A stretch of DNA of 64,000 nucleotides from Diadema setosum (Eukaryota > Echinodermata > Echinoidea > Diadematoida > Diadematidae), in contig NC_092704.1 of assembly GCF_964275005.1 (NCBI RefSeq), positions 4,994,548-5,058,547 of the forward strand. The letters are read 5' to 3'. Below are positions 11,169-23,262 of this stretch, piece after piece (positions within the stretch are counted from its first letter, which is position 1; each line of letters opens with the position of its first letter). Made by a program: the position numbers and the translations under genes. A model generated the notes under the pieces. It was not told the DNA's origin. It worked only from the letters and a program-made list of their open reading frames with translations, and did no database searches.

Positions 11169-11687
11169 CTTAAATATTTATACCATATACAACATGAAAA
11201 AGTTCATTACTACTACTAAACAGTGATGCTTTCCATTCATGTGGCACAAGATACCTCTATAACAACATATAACCTGTCTACAACTTCGTTATTGGGTCAA
11301 ACAATAACAACCTGGAATTTCAAAGAGATGAGCGAGACGCCATACACCTGGACTAGAGTTAATCAATTCAGCTCCCATTCCTGCAAGTTATTTAAACATA
11401 CATGTTCCTACCTATCCTGTTACAGTATAACAATAACCAATGAAGAGAAAAGGAAAGAGCAAACGAAAGGTGGCAAGCGGGACACTGTAACAAGGGGCAA
11501 TTTACAACATTAAGTGTGACAAAATTAATGAAGCAAACCCAATCTCCAAACTCCAATACAAAACAAGGGAAATAGAGCAGCCGTGTTCACGGGTTACGTA
11601 CACTTGATAAAGTAATACGATAAATGACATCGGAGTAAAGCTGAACTGCCGAAAAAAAAGAGAAAAAAAAGAAAGAACGGATAAAAG

Positions 11688-11766
11688 TCCTGCGGGAGTC
11701 GAACCTCTCGCCTTCCGGTATGGCGTTATGAACAACCAGCGCGCTAACCGATTATGCCACATGGCT
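11688..11766 (-). repeat. tRNA-like pol III head (A/B boxes intact)
   Basis: The minus strand holds TGGCATAATCGG (matches the A-box consensus) and GGTTCGACTCC (matches the B box). The anticodon-loop region reads TTCATAA, compatible with CAT (Met). Acceptor and T stems pair poorly. Copies at 16340-16418 and 20626-20704 differ by only a few bases. Confidence 0.75.
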
Positions 11767-13354
11767 GTCCTAAAGATCGAGTGCGAAACTTAAATCTAAA
11801 TACTATCGTGACAGTGTTGACTTGTGATGGCGCTATTCAACTTCCCACAAGTGGCAGCGTGGATTCGATCAATATACAGTTGCAAAGAAAAATTGGGAAT
11901 CGTTCCGTACAGATTGCATTCTCATTTTCAGTTTTAAATTGCTAAATTGTCAACCTGATGAGGAGATTTGAAAACATAAAATGCATGATTACTAAGCTTG
12001 TTGTCTCAGCTACAACATATTTATGTTTCAGAGGAAATGGAGTAAAATCAGACGAGGTAAAGGTGCTTAAACGTTGTCAAGTCAATGCATGGTTTAAAAA
12101 AAAATCACCTCCCATAGACATAACACGTAAACTTGTCTGATTTTGAGTCTTTACCTTTAATCACAATTTCTAGTATGATGACGTCATCATATTTCAAAAC
12201 CATCACATGGCCTTGAAAGGCAAATGTTCAAAGTGCAACATATCTGAATTTGGGGTAATATTGAGCTTAAACAACAGAGATACGAGCAAATGAATGTCAG
12301 AAACAGTACCTCAAAAAAATCAATTCCACTTTTTTGATTTAAAATGACGATATGATGACGTCATCGCGTATTCCTGGCAATACTGATACTTGGAATGTTA
12401 CTTACAATTCATATACTTTTGTAATATGCAATAGAAATATAGGGTCAACGGACGATTTAAAGAGCTATGGCGAAATAAACAAAGACATGTTTTTTCACTA
12501 TATTTGCAGAAAGACGCGCACGCGGAATTTCAACTTTGACGCCAGTGCATTCCTTTGTTATAGGTCGTAATCGATCGGAATTCAATGGATATTATTACTC
12601 AAAGTATCAGGAATCCAAATCAGTCAAAAAAATTGCATTTTCATGTTGCTTACGGGCTCTGCGCGCGAAATTGCGCGGACGGACGCGCACGCGAGAAAAT
12701 GTTTGAAACGCTTAAAATTGTCTGAAACTTCGAGATTTCCCATTGGGAAGTCGTTTTGAGCCTTTTAAAATTTTGACGCGCGCTTACGCGCGCGTAATGA
12801 TGACCTGTGTAACTAGCGTTAAAAAGTAAGATAGAGCGTGACCTGAACTTCATGTCCACCGAAAATGATACAGAAATGACATCTAGTTATGAAGTTATGA
12901 TCGATCATGTGACAAGGTCCGAAAATCACAAAATGGCGCCTAGATGACGTCATAGATATGTAACTGTCATGAAAACCTTATTGTGGCTAGATTTTGTCAT
13001 GAGACATGTTGACTGAAAATGTCATGTTATTTCGTAATGTCATTCTTGAGATATTGACGACACAAAATTGTCCAGAAAGAAAGAAGAATAAAAAACGAGA
13101 TATGAAACTCGTCACACTGAAGACGAGTTAGGTGATACGCTTGGGGTCATCAGATGTCGGTCATCCGTGATCGACAAAGAAAAGAATGTAATACAGCACC
13201 TTGAAGTTCTAATGAGATACTTAGTTGAACTTTTTTGGGCCTGCATTATTCAGATCACATTTGTTTTTCTGTCACACAAACTAAGTGGAAATTCTGTGCG
13301 TGTGCGACTAAGTCGATTTACGGACTTTTTGAGTACTTACAGTGCATAAACTTA

Positions 13355-13918
13355 GACCCCGTTTACGGTGCGGGGCTGGGCCGAGCCGCGGCCGAGCTGC
13401 AATCAAGGACAACCTCAATTGCGAGGCCGAGCCCCGCAATTTAGTCCGTTTACACTGCCGGGCTCGGCCGCGCTTTTGATTCGAACCTTTCAATATTTTG
13501 TCGTAGTGGCGCTCTACCCTTTTAAACAAACGCAATTTGGTATTGTCTGGTTTTCAGATCCTTTGCCAACTGAATTCCGTGGCGACGAAGTCGCCGTTCG
13601 GGCAAAGGCCTTTGTCGAAGGAGAAAATCCTTTGCAGGACAAAACCACCTTAAACTATACTAGTTTTCGACGTTGAAGTGGTTAATATCCTGAATAGCGA
13701 AATAGTACAGGCGAGGGTTTGGAAGCCAGACTAAAATTGGCCGCGCATTTAGCCCAGTTTGCGCTTACACTGAGAAAAAGGCCGGGCGCGACCGCGGCTC
13801 GGCCGCGGCCGAGACCACCTCCAGAGCGTGGCCTAATGCGAGGCCAATTTTGGCCCCGCATTTGGCCTTTTGCGCGTTTACACCGAACGCGGCCGAGCCT
13901 CGCACTGTAAACGGGGTC
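13355..13918. mobile_element. GC-rich MITE with GACCCCGTTTAC termini
   Basis: GACCCCGTTTACGGTGCG at the left matches the reverse complement of CGCACTGTAAACGGGGTC at the right. Both subterminal zones are rich in GCCGAGCC/CGGCCGCG and GTTTACAC words, likely transposase sites. It is much more GC-rich than its surroundings. The frames on both strands here are by-products of GC richness. Superfamily not assigned. Confidence 0.7.
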
Positions 13919-16339
13919 CAAGTGATCCTCGGCACGTACAAATAAAACATGACAATTAAGTGTTTATAACCATCCTGGCTTTAACAGTGGCCTTTTAAAA
14001 CATGACCTTTGACCATTATTTACATAACCAATATGACTCCCTCTAATCTTGCTATCACAATGATCAGTTCAGAGAGCTCTTACAGCTATATACAAGCCTG
14101 TGAGATTTACCAGCAGTAAAACCAATGAAGCCTCCGATACAAAACAGGGGATATAGAGCAAGTGAGTCTGTTTACATGAGAATGTGATTTATCCTGGACG
14201 AAAGTGATACCTCAATTAAAGAGAAAAGGGCAAAAGAAAAACGGGTCAAACGTACGGCTCTAGCGAAAGAGACATCACCTTTAACCATGTAACTATAGGT
14301 CTCCTCCAACTAAGAGTACACTTTGAACGTAAGCTTATACGTGAATGATAATTTATGACGATCTCACGTGATCGACACACATTCAAAGGGGACAGTAAGA
14401 AGTGGAAGGAGTGCTTAATCGTGTCATTAATTCCTAATCAATGACACCACTACTATAGGCATATCATAATTTCTCATCTAAAATCAATGGCCTATAGGAC
14501 TCATGCACCATTACTTGTATCGTGCATGAACTTTGTTTTTTAAGCTTTGAGTGAAACGTGTCATAACATAATTCTGTAATTCCATCAGCAATGATTGATA
14601 TAATAAAGTAGAAAGATATATCACCGTATTGAACGCTTAGAACCTAACGGGGGGGGGGGGAGGGGTATTATAGCATGATACTCGGTTCTTTACTGCCCAG
14701 ATGCCAACAACACCCATCACCCACGGCTACGCATAGAGAAACAGCCATGGCGAAAATAAAACTTTGCTTTCTCGTAGGCAGAATGACACAGAACCCCGTC
14801 AAACACACTTTTATTGGCAGGGATGGGCATGAAAAAGTTTATTACTAATACTAAGCAGCGTATGCATTCCATTCATGTGCCGCGAGATACCTCTATAGCA
14901 ACATAAAGCCTGTCTTCAACTCCGTTGGTCGAACAATGACAACCTGAAATTTCAAAGAGATGAGCGAGACGCTATATACACCTGGCCTAGAGTTAATTTA
15001 TTCAGTTCTCATTCCTACTTCAAGTTGGGTTATGCTATTGTAATCATTCCCATCTGCAGTATAACAAAACCAAAGTGAGGGAAAAGGGGAGAGAAAAACG
15101 AGAGGTGGCAAAAGGAAAACTGCATGTACAACTGCAATCCATGTCATTGCGTGTGACAGGTGAAGCAAATGTATTAGTTGTTATAGCAGTGGTTTATGAG
15201 CATAAACTGGCAAATAGACAGACAATGTCAAATATAAAAACCATCAATTTAATGTCAGAGAAGATGGTAAACAAGATGCATTGAAACTGTAACTAAATCG
15301 CTGCTCTTCTACTCGATCACGGAACGTCTAACTTTATATTCAACGAAAAACAAATGTTAGGGGAAAGAAACAAATTTAGATATAACATTCTTAAATTAAA
15401 AACAAGAAAAAGAAAATGTCCACGTCAGGATTAAAAAAAAACGCCGCACGAACATGCATTATATTGTAGATGGGAGTACGGTCTTGATGCAAAGGTCCAA
15501 TGATTGTCTCATTACTTTAAAAGCAATCTATGGTTCCCTTACCATCACCAGTACCACACCACAATGACGTCTCTAGAATCAATGGTAGCACATTTATCAT
15601 TGCATCATGCATTAACTCCCTTTTCCTAAACTACCAGTGGAACGTGTCATATCATATTGCGTATTTCGATCAGTAGTGATTGACTTTAAAGAAGAAAGAT
15701 GATGCAAAAAATTGAACGCTTACCACATTGCTTATAGGGCTATTCCAGTTTGGTACTGATCTGTTCTATTCTCCCAGATGCCAGCAACATATATCACCTA
15801 TGGCTAACTAGTGAAACAGCCATGACGAAAATAAACGACAGAGAACCCCGTCATAATCACTACACTTGGAAAGGTGTTGCCCGAAATTCCTCATTATGAA
15901 GCAATATCAAGTCACTTCCTTCCCTGCCTGTCTTTAACTCCGTTATTTGGTCAAACAATAACCTGGAATTCCAAAGAGATAAGCGAGACGCCATGGCACC
16001 TGGACTAGAGTTAATTAATTCAGTTCCCATTCATGTTAGTTATGTAAACGTACACGTTCCTAAATATCCTGCTACAGTATAACAAGAACAAATGAAGAGA
16101 AAAGGAAAGAGAAAACGAATGGTGGCAAGCGGGACACTGTAACAAGGGGCAATTTACAACATTAAGTGTGACAAAATTAATGAAGCAAACCCAATCTCCA
16201 AACTCCAATACAAAGCAAGGGAAATAGAGCAGCCGTGTTCACGGGTTACGTACACTTGATAAAATAATACGATAAATGACATCGGAGTAAAGCTGAACTG
16301 CCGAAAAAAAAAGAGAAAAAAAGAAAGAACGGATAAAAG

Positions 16340-16418
16340 TCCTGCGGGAGTCGAACCTCTCGCCTTCCGGTATGGCGTTATGAAGAACCAGCGCGCTAAC
16401 CGATTATGCCACATGGCT
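16340..16418 (-). repeat. tRNA-like pol III head, unit 2 copy
   Basis: Same A box TGGCATAATCGG and B box GGTTCGACTCC as at 11688-11766, with a single change in the anticodon arm. Confidence 0.75.
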
Positions 16419-17775
16419 GTCCTGAAGATCGAGTGCGAAACTTAAATCTAAATACTATTGTGACAGTTTCGACTTGTGATGGCGCTATTCAACTTCTCAC
16501 AAGTGGCAGCGTGGATTCGATCAATATACAGTTGCAAAGAAAAATTGGGAATCGTTCCGTACAGATTGCATTCTCATTTTCAGTTTTAAATTGCAAAATT
16601 GTCAACCTGATGAGGAGATTTGAAAACATAAAATGCATGATTACTAAAGCTTATTGTCTCAGCTACAACATATTTATGTTTCAGAGGAAATGAAGCAAAA
16701 TCAGATGAGGTAAAGGTGCTTAAACGTTGTCAAGTCAATGCATGGTTTAAAAAAAAATCATCTCCCATAGACATAACACGTAAACTTGTCTGATTTTGAG
16801 TCTTTACCTTTAATCACAATTTCTAGTGTGATGACGTCATCATATTTCAAAACCATCACATGGACTTGAAAGGCAAATGTTCAAACTGCAACATATCTGA
16901 ATTTGGGATAATATTGAGCTTAAACAACAGAGATACGAGCAAATGAATGTCAGAAACAGTACCTCAAAAAAATCAATTCCACTTTTTTATCTAAAATGAC
17001 GATATGATGACGTCATCGCGTTTTCCTGGCAATATTGATACCAGGAATGTTAGTTACAATTCATATACTTTTGTCATATGCAATAGAAATATAGGGTCAA
17101 CGGACGATTTAAAGAGCTATGGCGAAATAAACAAAGACATGTTTTTTCACTATATTTGCAGAAAGACGCGCACGTGGAATTTCAACTTTGACGCCAGTGC
17201 ATTCCTTTGTTATAGGTCGAAATCGATCGGAAATCAATGGATATTGTTACTCAAAGTATCAGGAATCCAAATCAGTCAAAAAAATTGCATTTTCATGTTG
17301 CTTACGGGCTCTGCGCGCGAAATTGCGCGGACGGACGCGCACGCGAGAAAATGTTTGAAACGCTTAAAATTGTCTGAAACTTCGAGATTTCCCATTGGGA
17401 AGTCGTTTTGAGCCTTTTAAAATTTTGATGCGCGCTTACGCGCGCGTAATGATGACCTGTGTAACTAGCGTTAAAAAGTAAGATAGAGCGTGACCTGAAC
17501 TTCATGTCCACCGAAAATGATACAGAAATGACATCTAGTTATGAAGTTATGATCGATCATGTGACAAGGTCCGAAAATCACAAAATGGCGCCTAGATGAC
17601 GTCATAGATATGTTACTGTCATGAAAACCTTATTGTGGCTAGATATTGTCATGAGACATGTTCCCTGAAAATGTCATGTTATTTCGTAATGTCATTCTTG
17701 AGATATTGACGACACAAAATTGTCCAGAAAGAAAGAAGAATAAAAAAAAATAAAGAGAGATTTTGACAATCACAA

Positions 17776-17804
17776 TAGGTGATACGCTGATAGCGTATCA
17801 CCTA
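17776..17804. repeat. terminal hairpin of array unit 2
   Basis: Perfect 13-bp arms TAGGTGATACGCT and AGCGTATCACCTA around a GAT loop, followed by CTAA and the next unit head. The right arm can also pair with GTTAGGTGATACGCT in the head of unit 3 (17834-17848), giving two alternative stems at one junction. Confidence 0.85.
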
Positions 17805-18505
17805 ACGAGATATGAAACTCGTCAGACTGACGAGTTAGGTGATACGCTTGGGGTTATCAGATGTCGGTCATCTGTGATCGACAAAGAAAAGAATGTGATA
17901 TATATAGACACCTTGAAGTTATAATTGAGTTTGCATGCAAAACCGTTTCCCTAACCTCTCGGCCACGGGACATCCACGGAAATGGTAAGGCAAAAAAGAA
18001 ATGTATAGATATTACAGGGAGAAAAGTCAATGCCCACTCAACCAACGTGGCCGCGTGAACATGTATTGCATTGCTAGACGGAAATGCGGCCTTGTAACTA
18101 CTGATGTCGCTATGCCATTTCTGGCAACTTGGGAAAAATACGTGCCGTAAACATAAAACCTATAATCGGCTGGTTTTGATACCTTGCCTTTAATCACAAT
18201 TTTCAGTGTGATGACGTCATCAAAGTACAAAACAATGATGTGGTCTTGAAAGACAATTGTTCAAAGTACAACACCTTCGCCGTCGTCATTACATATTATG
18301 ATCAGTTTGACAAAGTCAGCCTGCAAAATTTTGCAGCAGTCGAAGCAATATGGTCTCCAACACAAAAAAGAGGGATATGGTGTGTGTGTGTGTGTCTGTG
18401 TGTGTGTATAGGTGCGTTTATATACGAATGTGATTTCTACATGGACGATATATGTAATACAAAATTGAAGAAAAAAAAAGTAAAATAGCTAAGTAATTTG
18501 TTTCG

Positions 18506-18586
18506 TGATCTTGTGGGGTTCGAACCCGCACGTGTGCAACCTCACGTCTCTGAGACGTCGCCTTTAACCACTCGGCCATACGTCTC
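18506..18586 (-). repeat. tRNA-Leu-like pol III head, unit 3 copy
   Basis: Identical in its A and B boxes and CAG anticodon loop to 9568-9648. Confidence 0.75.
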
Positions 18587-19951
18587 GACGAGAAAAAAAA
18601 GAGGAACGTAAACTTATGTATGTGAAAGATGAATCAGGAATCGATTCGTCCACATTCCATTCTCATTTTCAGTTTTAAACTGCAAAATTGTCAAACTAAT
18701 AAGGAGATTTCAAAGAATAACATGCATGATTACTGCAGCTTATTGTCTCAGTTACCACACACTTAAGTTACAGAGGAAATGGAGCAAAATCATCTGAGAT
18801 AAAGGTGCGTAAACGTTGTCAAGTTAATGCACATAAAAAAAAAAAAATCACCTCCCATAGAGATAACACGTAAACTTGTCTGATTTTGAGTCTTTACCTT
18901 TAATAACAATTTGAAGTATGATGGTAAGTCTTCTTGAACCAAGAGTGTGGAACGCAAGCTTCTACGTGAAAGATGAATCATGACGATCACCCGTGACCGA
19001 CACATCTTCAAAGGGATCAGTTATAAGAAGTGGAAGCCCTCGTGCCAAGCATATTGTCTCAGCAATTCCAAAGCAATGATACCCTTACATTTATGCATAC
19101 CATAATTTCCCTCTGAAATCAATGGTAGGTATATTCATGTACAATTGCTTGCCTTGTCCATAAACCTTGCTTTACAAACTTTCAGTGAAACGTGTCATAA
19201 CATAATTCTGTAACTCCATTAGCAGGGATTGACTTCATAAAGAAAGATATATCAAATTGAACGCTTAGCGCGTATAACTAAGGGGGATTTTAGCCTGATG
19301 CTCTGTTCTTCACTGCTCAGATACCAACAACACTCATTACCTACGGCTACGTATAGAGAAACAGCCATGACGAAAATAAGTTATTCCTTTTCTTTGGCAG
19401 ATAGACACACAACCCCTTTAAACCACACTATAATTGACATGGAGGGACATGAAAAAGTTCATTACTACTACTGAACAGTGATGCCTTCTACTCATGTGGC
19501 ACAAGATACCTCTATAGCAACATAAAACCTGTCTACAACTCCGTTATTGCGTCAAACAATAACATCCTGGAATTTCAAAGAGATGAGCGAGACGCCATAC
19601 ACCTGGCCTAGAGTTAATTCATTCAGTTGCCATTCCTGCTCCAGTTGAGTTATGCAAATTATTTTCCGACCTGTCTTGTGACAATATAACAGGAACAAAC
19701 GTAGAGAAAAGGAAAGGGAAAAGGAAAGGTGGCAAGCGGGGCACTGTACCAAGGGCAATTTAAACAATACGTATGATATATAATGAAGCAAATCCAACCT
19801 AGAGCCTCCGACAAAAAAAAAAGAGGAACTTGAGCGACTGTGTGTCGTGGGGTAGTATAATTGATAAGATAATACGATAAATGACATCGATCGGAATAAA
19901 GCTGAACTGCCAAAAGAAACACAAAGAAAGAGAGAGAAAAAAATGATAGCG

Positions 19952-20034
19952 TCCTGCGGGTCTCGAACATCTCGTCCTAAGGTAGTGCATAATGACCATG
20001 CAGCGCGCTAAGTGACTATAAAGCCACACGGCTG
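19952..20034 (-). repeat. degenerate tRNA-like sequence, unit 3 copy
   Basis: Copy of 11011-11093 with the same degenerate A and B boxes. Confidence 0.55.
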
Positions 20035-20067
20035 TACCGAAGATTGGATGTGAAATTTATCTTTAAT

Positions 20068-20070
<3 letters not shown>

Positions 20071-20101
<31 letters not shown>
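20071..20101. repeat. (TA)n microsatellite
   Basis: Counterpart of the unit 1 run, slightly shorter. Confidence 0.9.
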
Positions 20102-20105
<4 letters not shown>

Positions 20106-20625
20106 CTTAAATATTTATACCATATACAACATGAAAAAGTTCATTACTACTACTAAACAGTGATGCTTTCCATTCATGTGGCACAAGATACCTCTATAAC
20201 AACATATAACCTGTCTACAACTTCGTTATTGGGTCAAACAATAACAACCTGGAATTTCAAAGAGATGAGCGAGACGCCATACACCTGGACTAGAGTTAAT
20301 CAATTCAGCTCCCATTCCTGCAAGTTATTTAAACATACATGTTCCTACCTATCCTGTTACAGTATAACAATAACCAATGAAGAGAAAAGGAAAGAGCAAA
20401 CGAAAGGTGGCAAGCGGGACACTGTAACAAGGGGCAATTTACAACATTAAGTGTGACAAAATTAATGAAGCAAACCCAATCTCCAAACTCCAATACAAAA
20501 CAAGGGAAATAGAGCAGCCGTGTTCACGGGTTACGTACACTTGATAAAGTAATACGATAAATGACATCGGAGTAAAGCTGAACTGCCGAAAAAAAAAGAG
20601 AAAAAAAAGAAAGAACGGATAAAAG

Positions 20626-20704
20626 TCCTGCGGGAGTCGAACCTCTCGCCTTCCGGTATGGCGTTATGAACAACCAGCGCGCTAACCGATTATGCCACAT
20701 GGCT
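20626..20704 (-). repeat. tRNA-like pol III head, unit 3 copy
   Basis: Copy of 11688-11766 with A box TGGCATAATCGG and B box GGTTCGACTCC intact. Confidence 0.75.
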
Positions 20705-22058
20705 GTCCTGAAGATCGAGTGCGAAACTTAAATCTAAATACTATCGTGACAGTGTTGACTTGTGATGGCGCTATTCAACTTCCCACAAGTGGCAGCGTGG
20801 ATTCGATCAATATACAGTTGCAAAGAAAAATTGGGAATCGTTCCGTACAGATTGCATTCTCATTTTCAGTTTTAAATTGCAAAATTGTCAACCTGATGAG
20901 GAGATTTGAAAACATAAAATGCATGATTACTAAAGCTTGTTGTCTCAGCTACAACATATTTATGTTTCAGAGGAAAGGGAGTAAAATCAGATGAGGTAAA
21001 GGTGCTTAAACGTTGTCAAGTCAATGCATGGTTTAAAAAAAAAATCACCTCCCATAGACATAACACGTAAACTTGTCTGATTTTGAGTCTTTACCTTTAA
21101 TCACAATTTCTAGTATGATGACGTCATCATATTTCAAAACCATCACATGGCCTTGAAAGGCAAATGTTCAAAGTGCAACATATCTGAATTTGGGGTAATA
21201 TTGAGCTTAAACAACAGAGATACGAGCAAATGAATGTCAGAAACAGTACCTCAAAAAAATCAATTCCACTTTTTTGATTTAAAATGACGATATGATGACG
21301 TCATCGCGTATTCCTGGCAATACTGATACTTGGAATGTTACTTACAATTCATATACTTTTGTAATATGCAGTAGAAATATAGGGTCAACGGACGATTTAA
21401 AGAGCTATGGCGAAATAAACAAAGACATGTTTTTTCACTATATTTGCAGAAAGACGCGCACGCGGAATTTCAACTTTGACGCCAGTGCATTCCTTTGTTA
21501 TAGGTCGTAATCGATCGGAAATCAATGGATATTATTACTCAAAGTATCAGGAATCCAAATCAGTCAAAAAAATTGTCATGTTGCTTACGGGCTCTGCGCG
21601 CGAAATTGCGCGGACGGACGCGCACGCGAGAAAATGTTTGAAACGCTTAAAATTGTCTGAAACTTCGAGATTTCCCATTGGGAAGTCGTTTTGAGCCTTT
21701 TAAAATTTTGACGCGCGCTTACGCGCGCGTAATGATGACCTGTGTAACTAGCGTTAAAAAGTAAGATAGAGCGTGACCTGAACTTCATGTCCACCGAAAA
21801 TGATACAGAAATGACATCTAGTTATGAAGTTATGATCGATCATGTGACAAGGTCCGAAAATCACAAAATGGCGCCTAGATGACGTCATAGATATGGAACT
21901 GTCATGAAAACCTTATTGTGGCTAGATTTTGTCATGAGACATGTTGACTGAAAATGTCATGTTATTTCGTAATGTCATTCTTGAGATATTGACGACACAA
22001 AATTGTCCAGAAAGAAAGAAGAATAAAAAAAAATAAAGAGAGATTTTGACAATCACAA

Positions 22059-22145
22059 TAGGTGATACGCTGATAGCGTATCACCTAAAAATAAAGAGAG
22101 ATTTTGACAATCACAATAGGTGATACGCTGATAGCGTATCACCTA
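22059..22145 (+). repeat. tandem terminal-hairpin units at array end
   Basis: Two copies of a 58-bp tail: the hairpin TAGGTGATACGCT-GAT-AGCGTATCACCTA at 22059-22087 and again at 22117-22145, linked by AATAAAGAGAGATTTTGACA and ATCACAA. The last copy ends CTAA followed by T, as a Helitron 3' end would. Confidence 0.8.
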
Positions 22146-23126
22146 ATGAACATTTCCACTCTCGAGTGATCCTGATATCTAAAATGTGAAAGCATCTACC
22201 AATGGCATTAGTTCAATTCAATTTTGACACTATAACCCACATGAAATCAGCCTAAAACGATGTAAGAAAAATCTATTCACCGTGAATACACTTTCAGCAT
22301 GCTTATTTGTAAATTCAATTCAATTCAATTCAATTCAATGTTTTATTTCATTTTTCGACAAGAACATATAAACACCACTTCTTCTTTTTTGGTAACAGAA
22401 AATCAGGTGCTCAAAACTATGTAGGATGAAAAGAATACAATAATTGTGGCACCTTACAATCATTACAGATTATCATAAAACTCGAGTGATTTGAAGTAAG
22501 TAAACATTGTGGATAATTCGAAAAATGGAGGGACCCATTAAAAAGACAAGTCTTGTAGAATGTGGGCCCCTCAGAAATGTGAATATACAGCATGAATAAT
22601 CATTTTGGACAGTGTTATTTGAACAATATACTTAAAAGTAATTTCGCACAACACATTTAAAAGCAACTTTGAGAAATTGCCGCCATGTCGGATTTTTCGG
22701 GGGGGGGGGGGTGCTCGGATCAGAAGGGCTTTCAAGGACATGTACGGATCAGATATTATTACACATATGCCATCATCATTCACGTTTCTACAACAGCATA
22801 TTCTATAACATACAAGTACAAAAGCATATCTTTGATACAGAAGCATTTCTTTTTTAAATCAAAGATCGGGCCTTACCCAAACACTAAAATGAGCTCCACC
22901 CCTCCCCCCCCCCCAAAAAAAAATAATAAATAAACCCTCAATACGGTTTAAACAAGGACAATATATATGATAGACAGCAATACAAGAAATTTTAAAAATA
23001 TATCAAATTATTAATCAAGATTTGACTCTGACGCAACACACTAAAGGTATCGTTTATCATTGGAAGAGATATCACATTCGATTTATATGTGCAGGTTAGT
23101 TGTATCACAAAACATTATACCATGTA

Positions 23127-23136
<10 letters not shown>
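22146..23136. other. no gene seen; short simple repeats
   Basis: A (ATTCA)n run at about 22311-22338, an 11-base poly-G near 22700, a C-rich tract near 22903-22914 and A+T-rich DNA. No supported gene. Confidence 0.5.

Positions 23137-23180
<44 letters not shown>
23137..23180. repeat. (AT)n microsatellite
   Basis: Long uninterrupted AT repeat after a poly-A run. Confidence 0.9.
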
Positions 23181-23181
<1 letters not shown>

Positions 23182-23262
23182 GAAGCCTAAAACATACGGA
23201 GATATCACCATTTCTTTTCAAGAAACCATAACATTGATAACTGTTGACAGCTTAGTATAAAA

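Larger units (their letters stand above)
8872..13093 (+). mobile_element. hairpin-ended array, unit 1 (~4.2 kb)
   Basis: The unit starts with AACGAGATATGAAACTCGTC, an AACTCGTCAG/CTGACGAGTT hairpin (8884-8904) and TTAGGTGATACGCT. It ends in GAAAGAAGAATAAAAA just before the next AACGAGATATG at 13094. It encodes no protein I recognise. It carries three tRNA-like sequences on the minus strand (9568, 11011, 11688), a (TA)n run at 11131-11164 and four TGACGTCA palindromes (9276, 12179, 12356, 12945). Unit 3 (17804) is nearly identical. Class unknown: the hairpin-plus-CTAA tail seen on the other units is Helitron-like, but the head does not start with TC. Confidence 0.7.
13094..17803 (+). mobile_element. 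hairpin-ended array, unit 2 (~4.7 kb)
   Basis: Same head (AACGAGATATGAAACTCGTC at 13094) and a full tail: AATAAAGAGAGATTTTGACA followed by the hairpin TAGGTGATACGCT/AGCGTATCACCTA at 17776-17804. The first 3 kb are strongly diverged from units 1 and 3 (matching blocks near 14320, 14560 and 15640) and hold a MITE at 13355-13918. The last ~1.8 kb (15950-17760) is nearly identical to unit 1 at 11300-13090. That mosaic suggests partial homogenisation. One tRNA-like head at 16340 and three TGACGTCA sites (16832, 17008, 17597). Confidence 0.7.
17804..22087 (+). mobile_element. hairpin-ended array, unit 3 (~4.3 kb)
   Basis: Near-identical copy of unit 1, about 8932 bp downstream; most visible differences are single bases and homopolymer lengths. 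tRNA-like heads at 18506, 19952 and 20626; TGACGTCA at 18212, 21119, 21296 and 21880. It ends with the AATAAAGAGAGATTTTGACA tail and the 13-bp hairpin at 22059-22087. No coding gene. Confidence 0.75.

Noticed and set aside
13308-13950. Several overlapping frames of 60-100 codons on both strands
   Set aside because: They follow from the GC-rich palindromic MITE and have low-complexity Arg/Ala/Pro content.
9568-20704. True tRNA genes
   Set aside because: A and B boxes are good but acceptor stems do not pair in any copy; they are tRNA-derived repeat heads.
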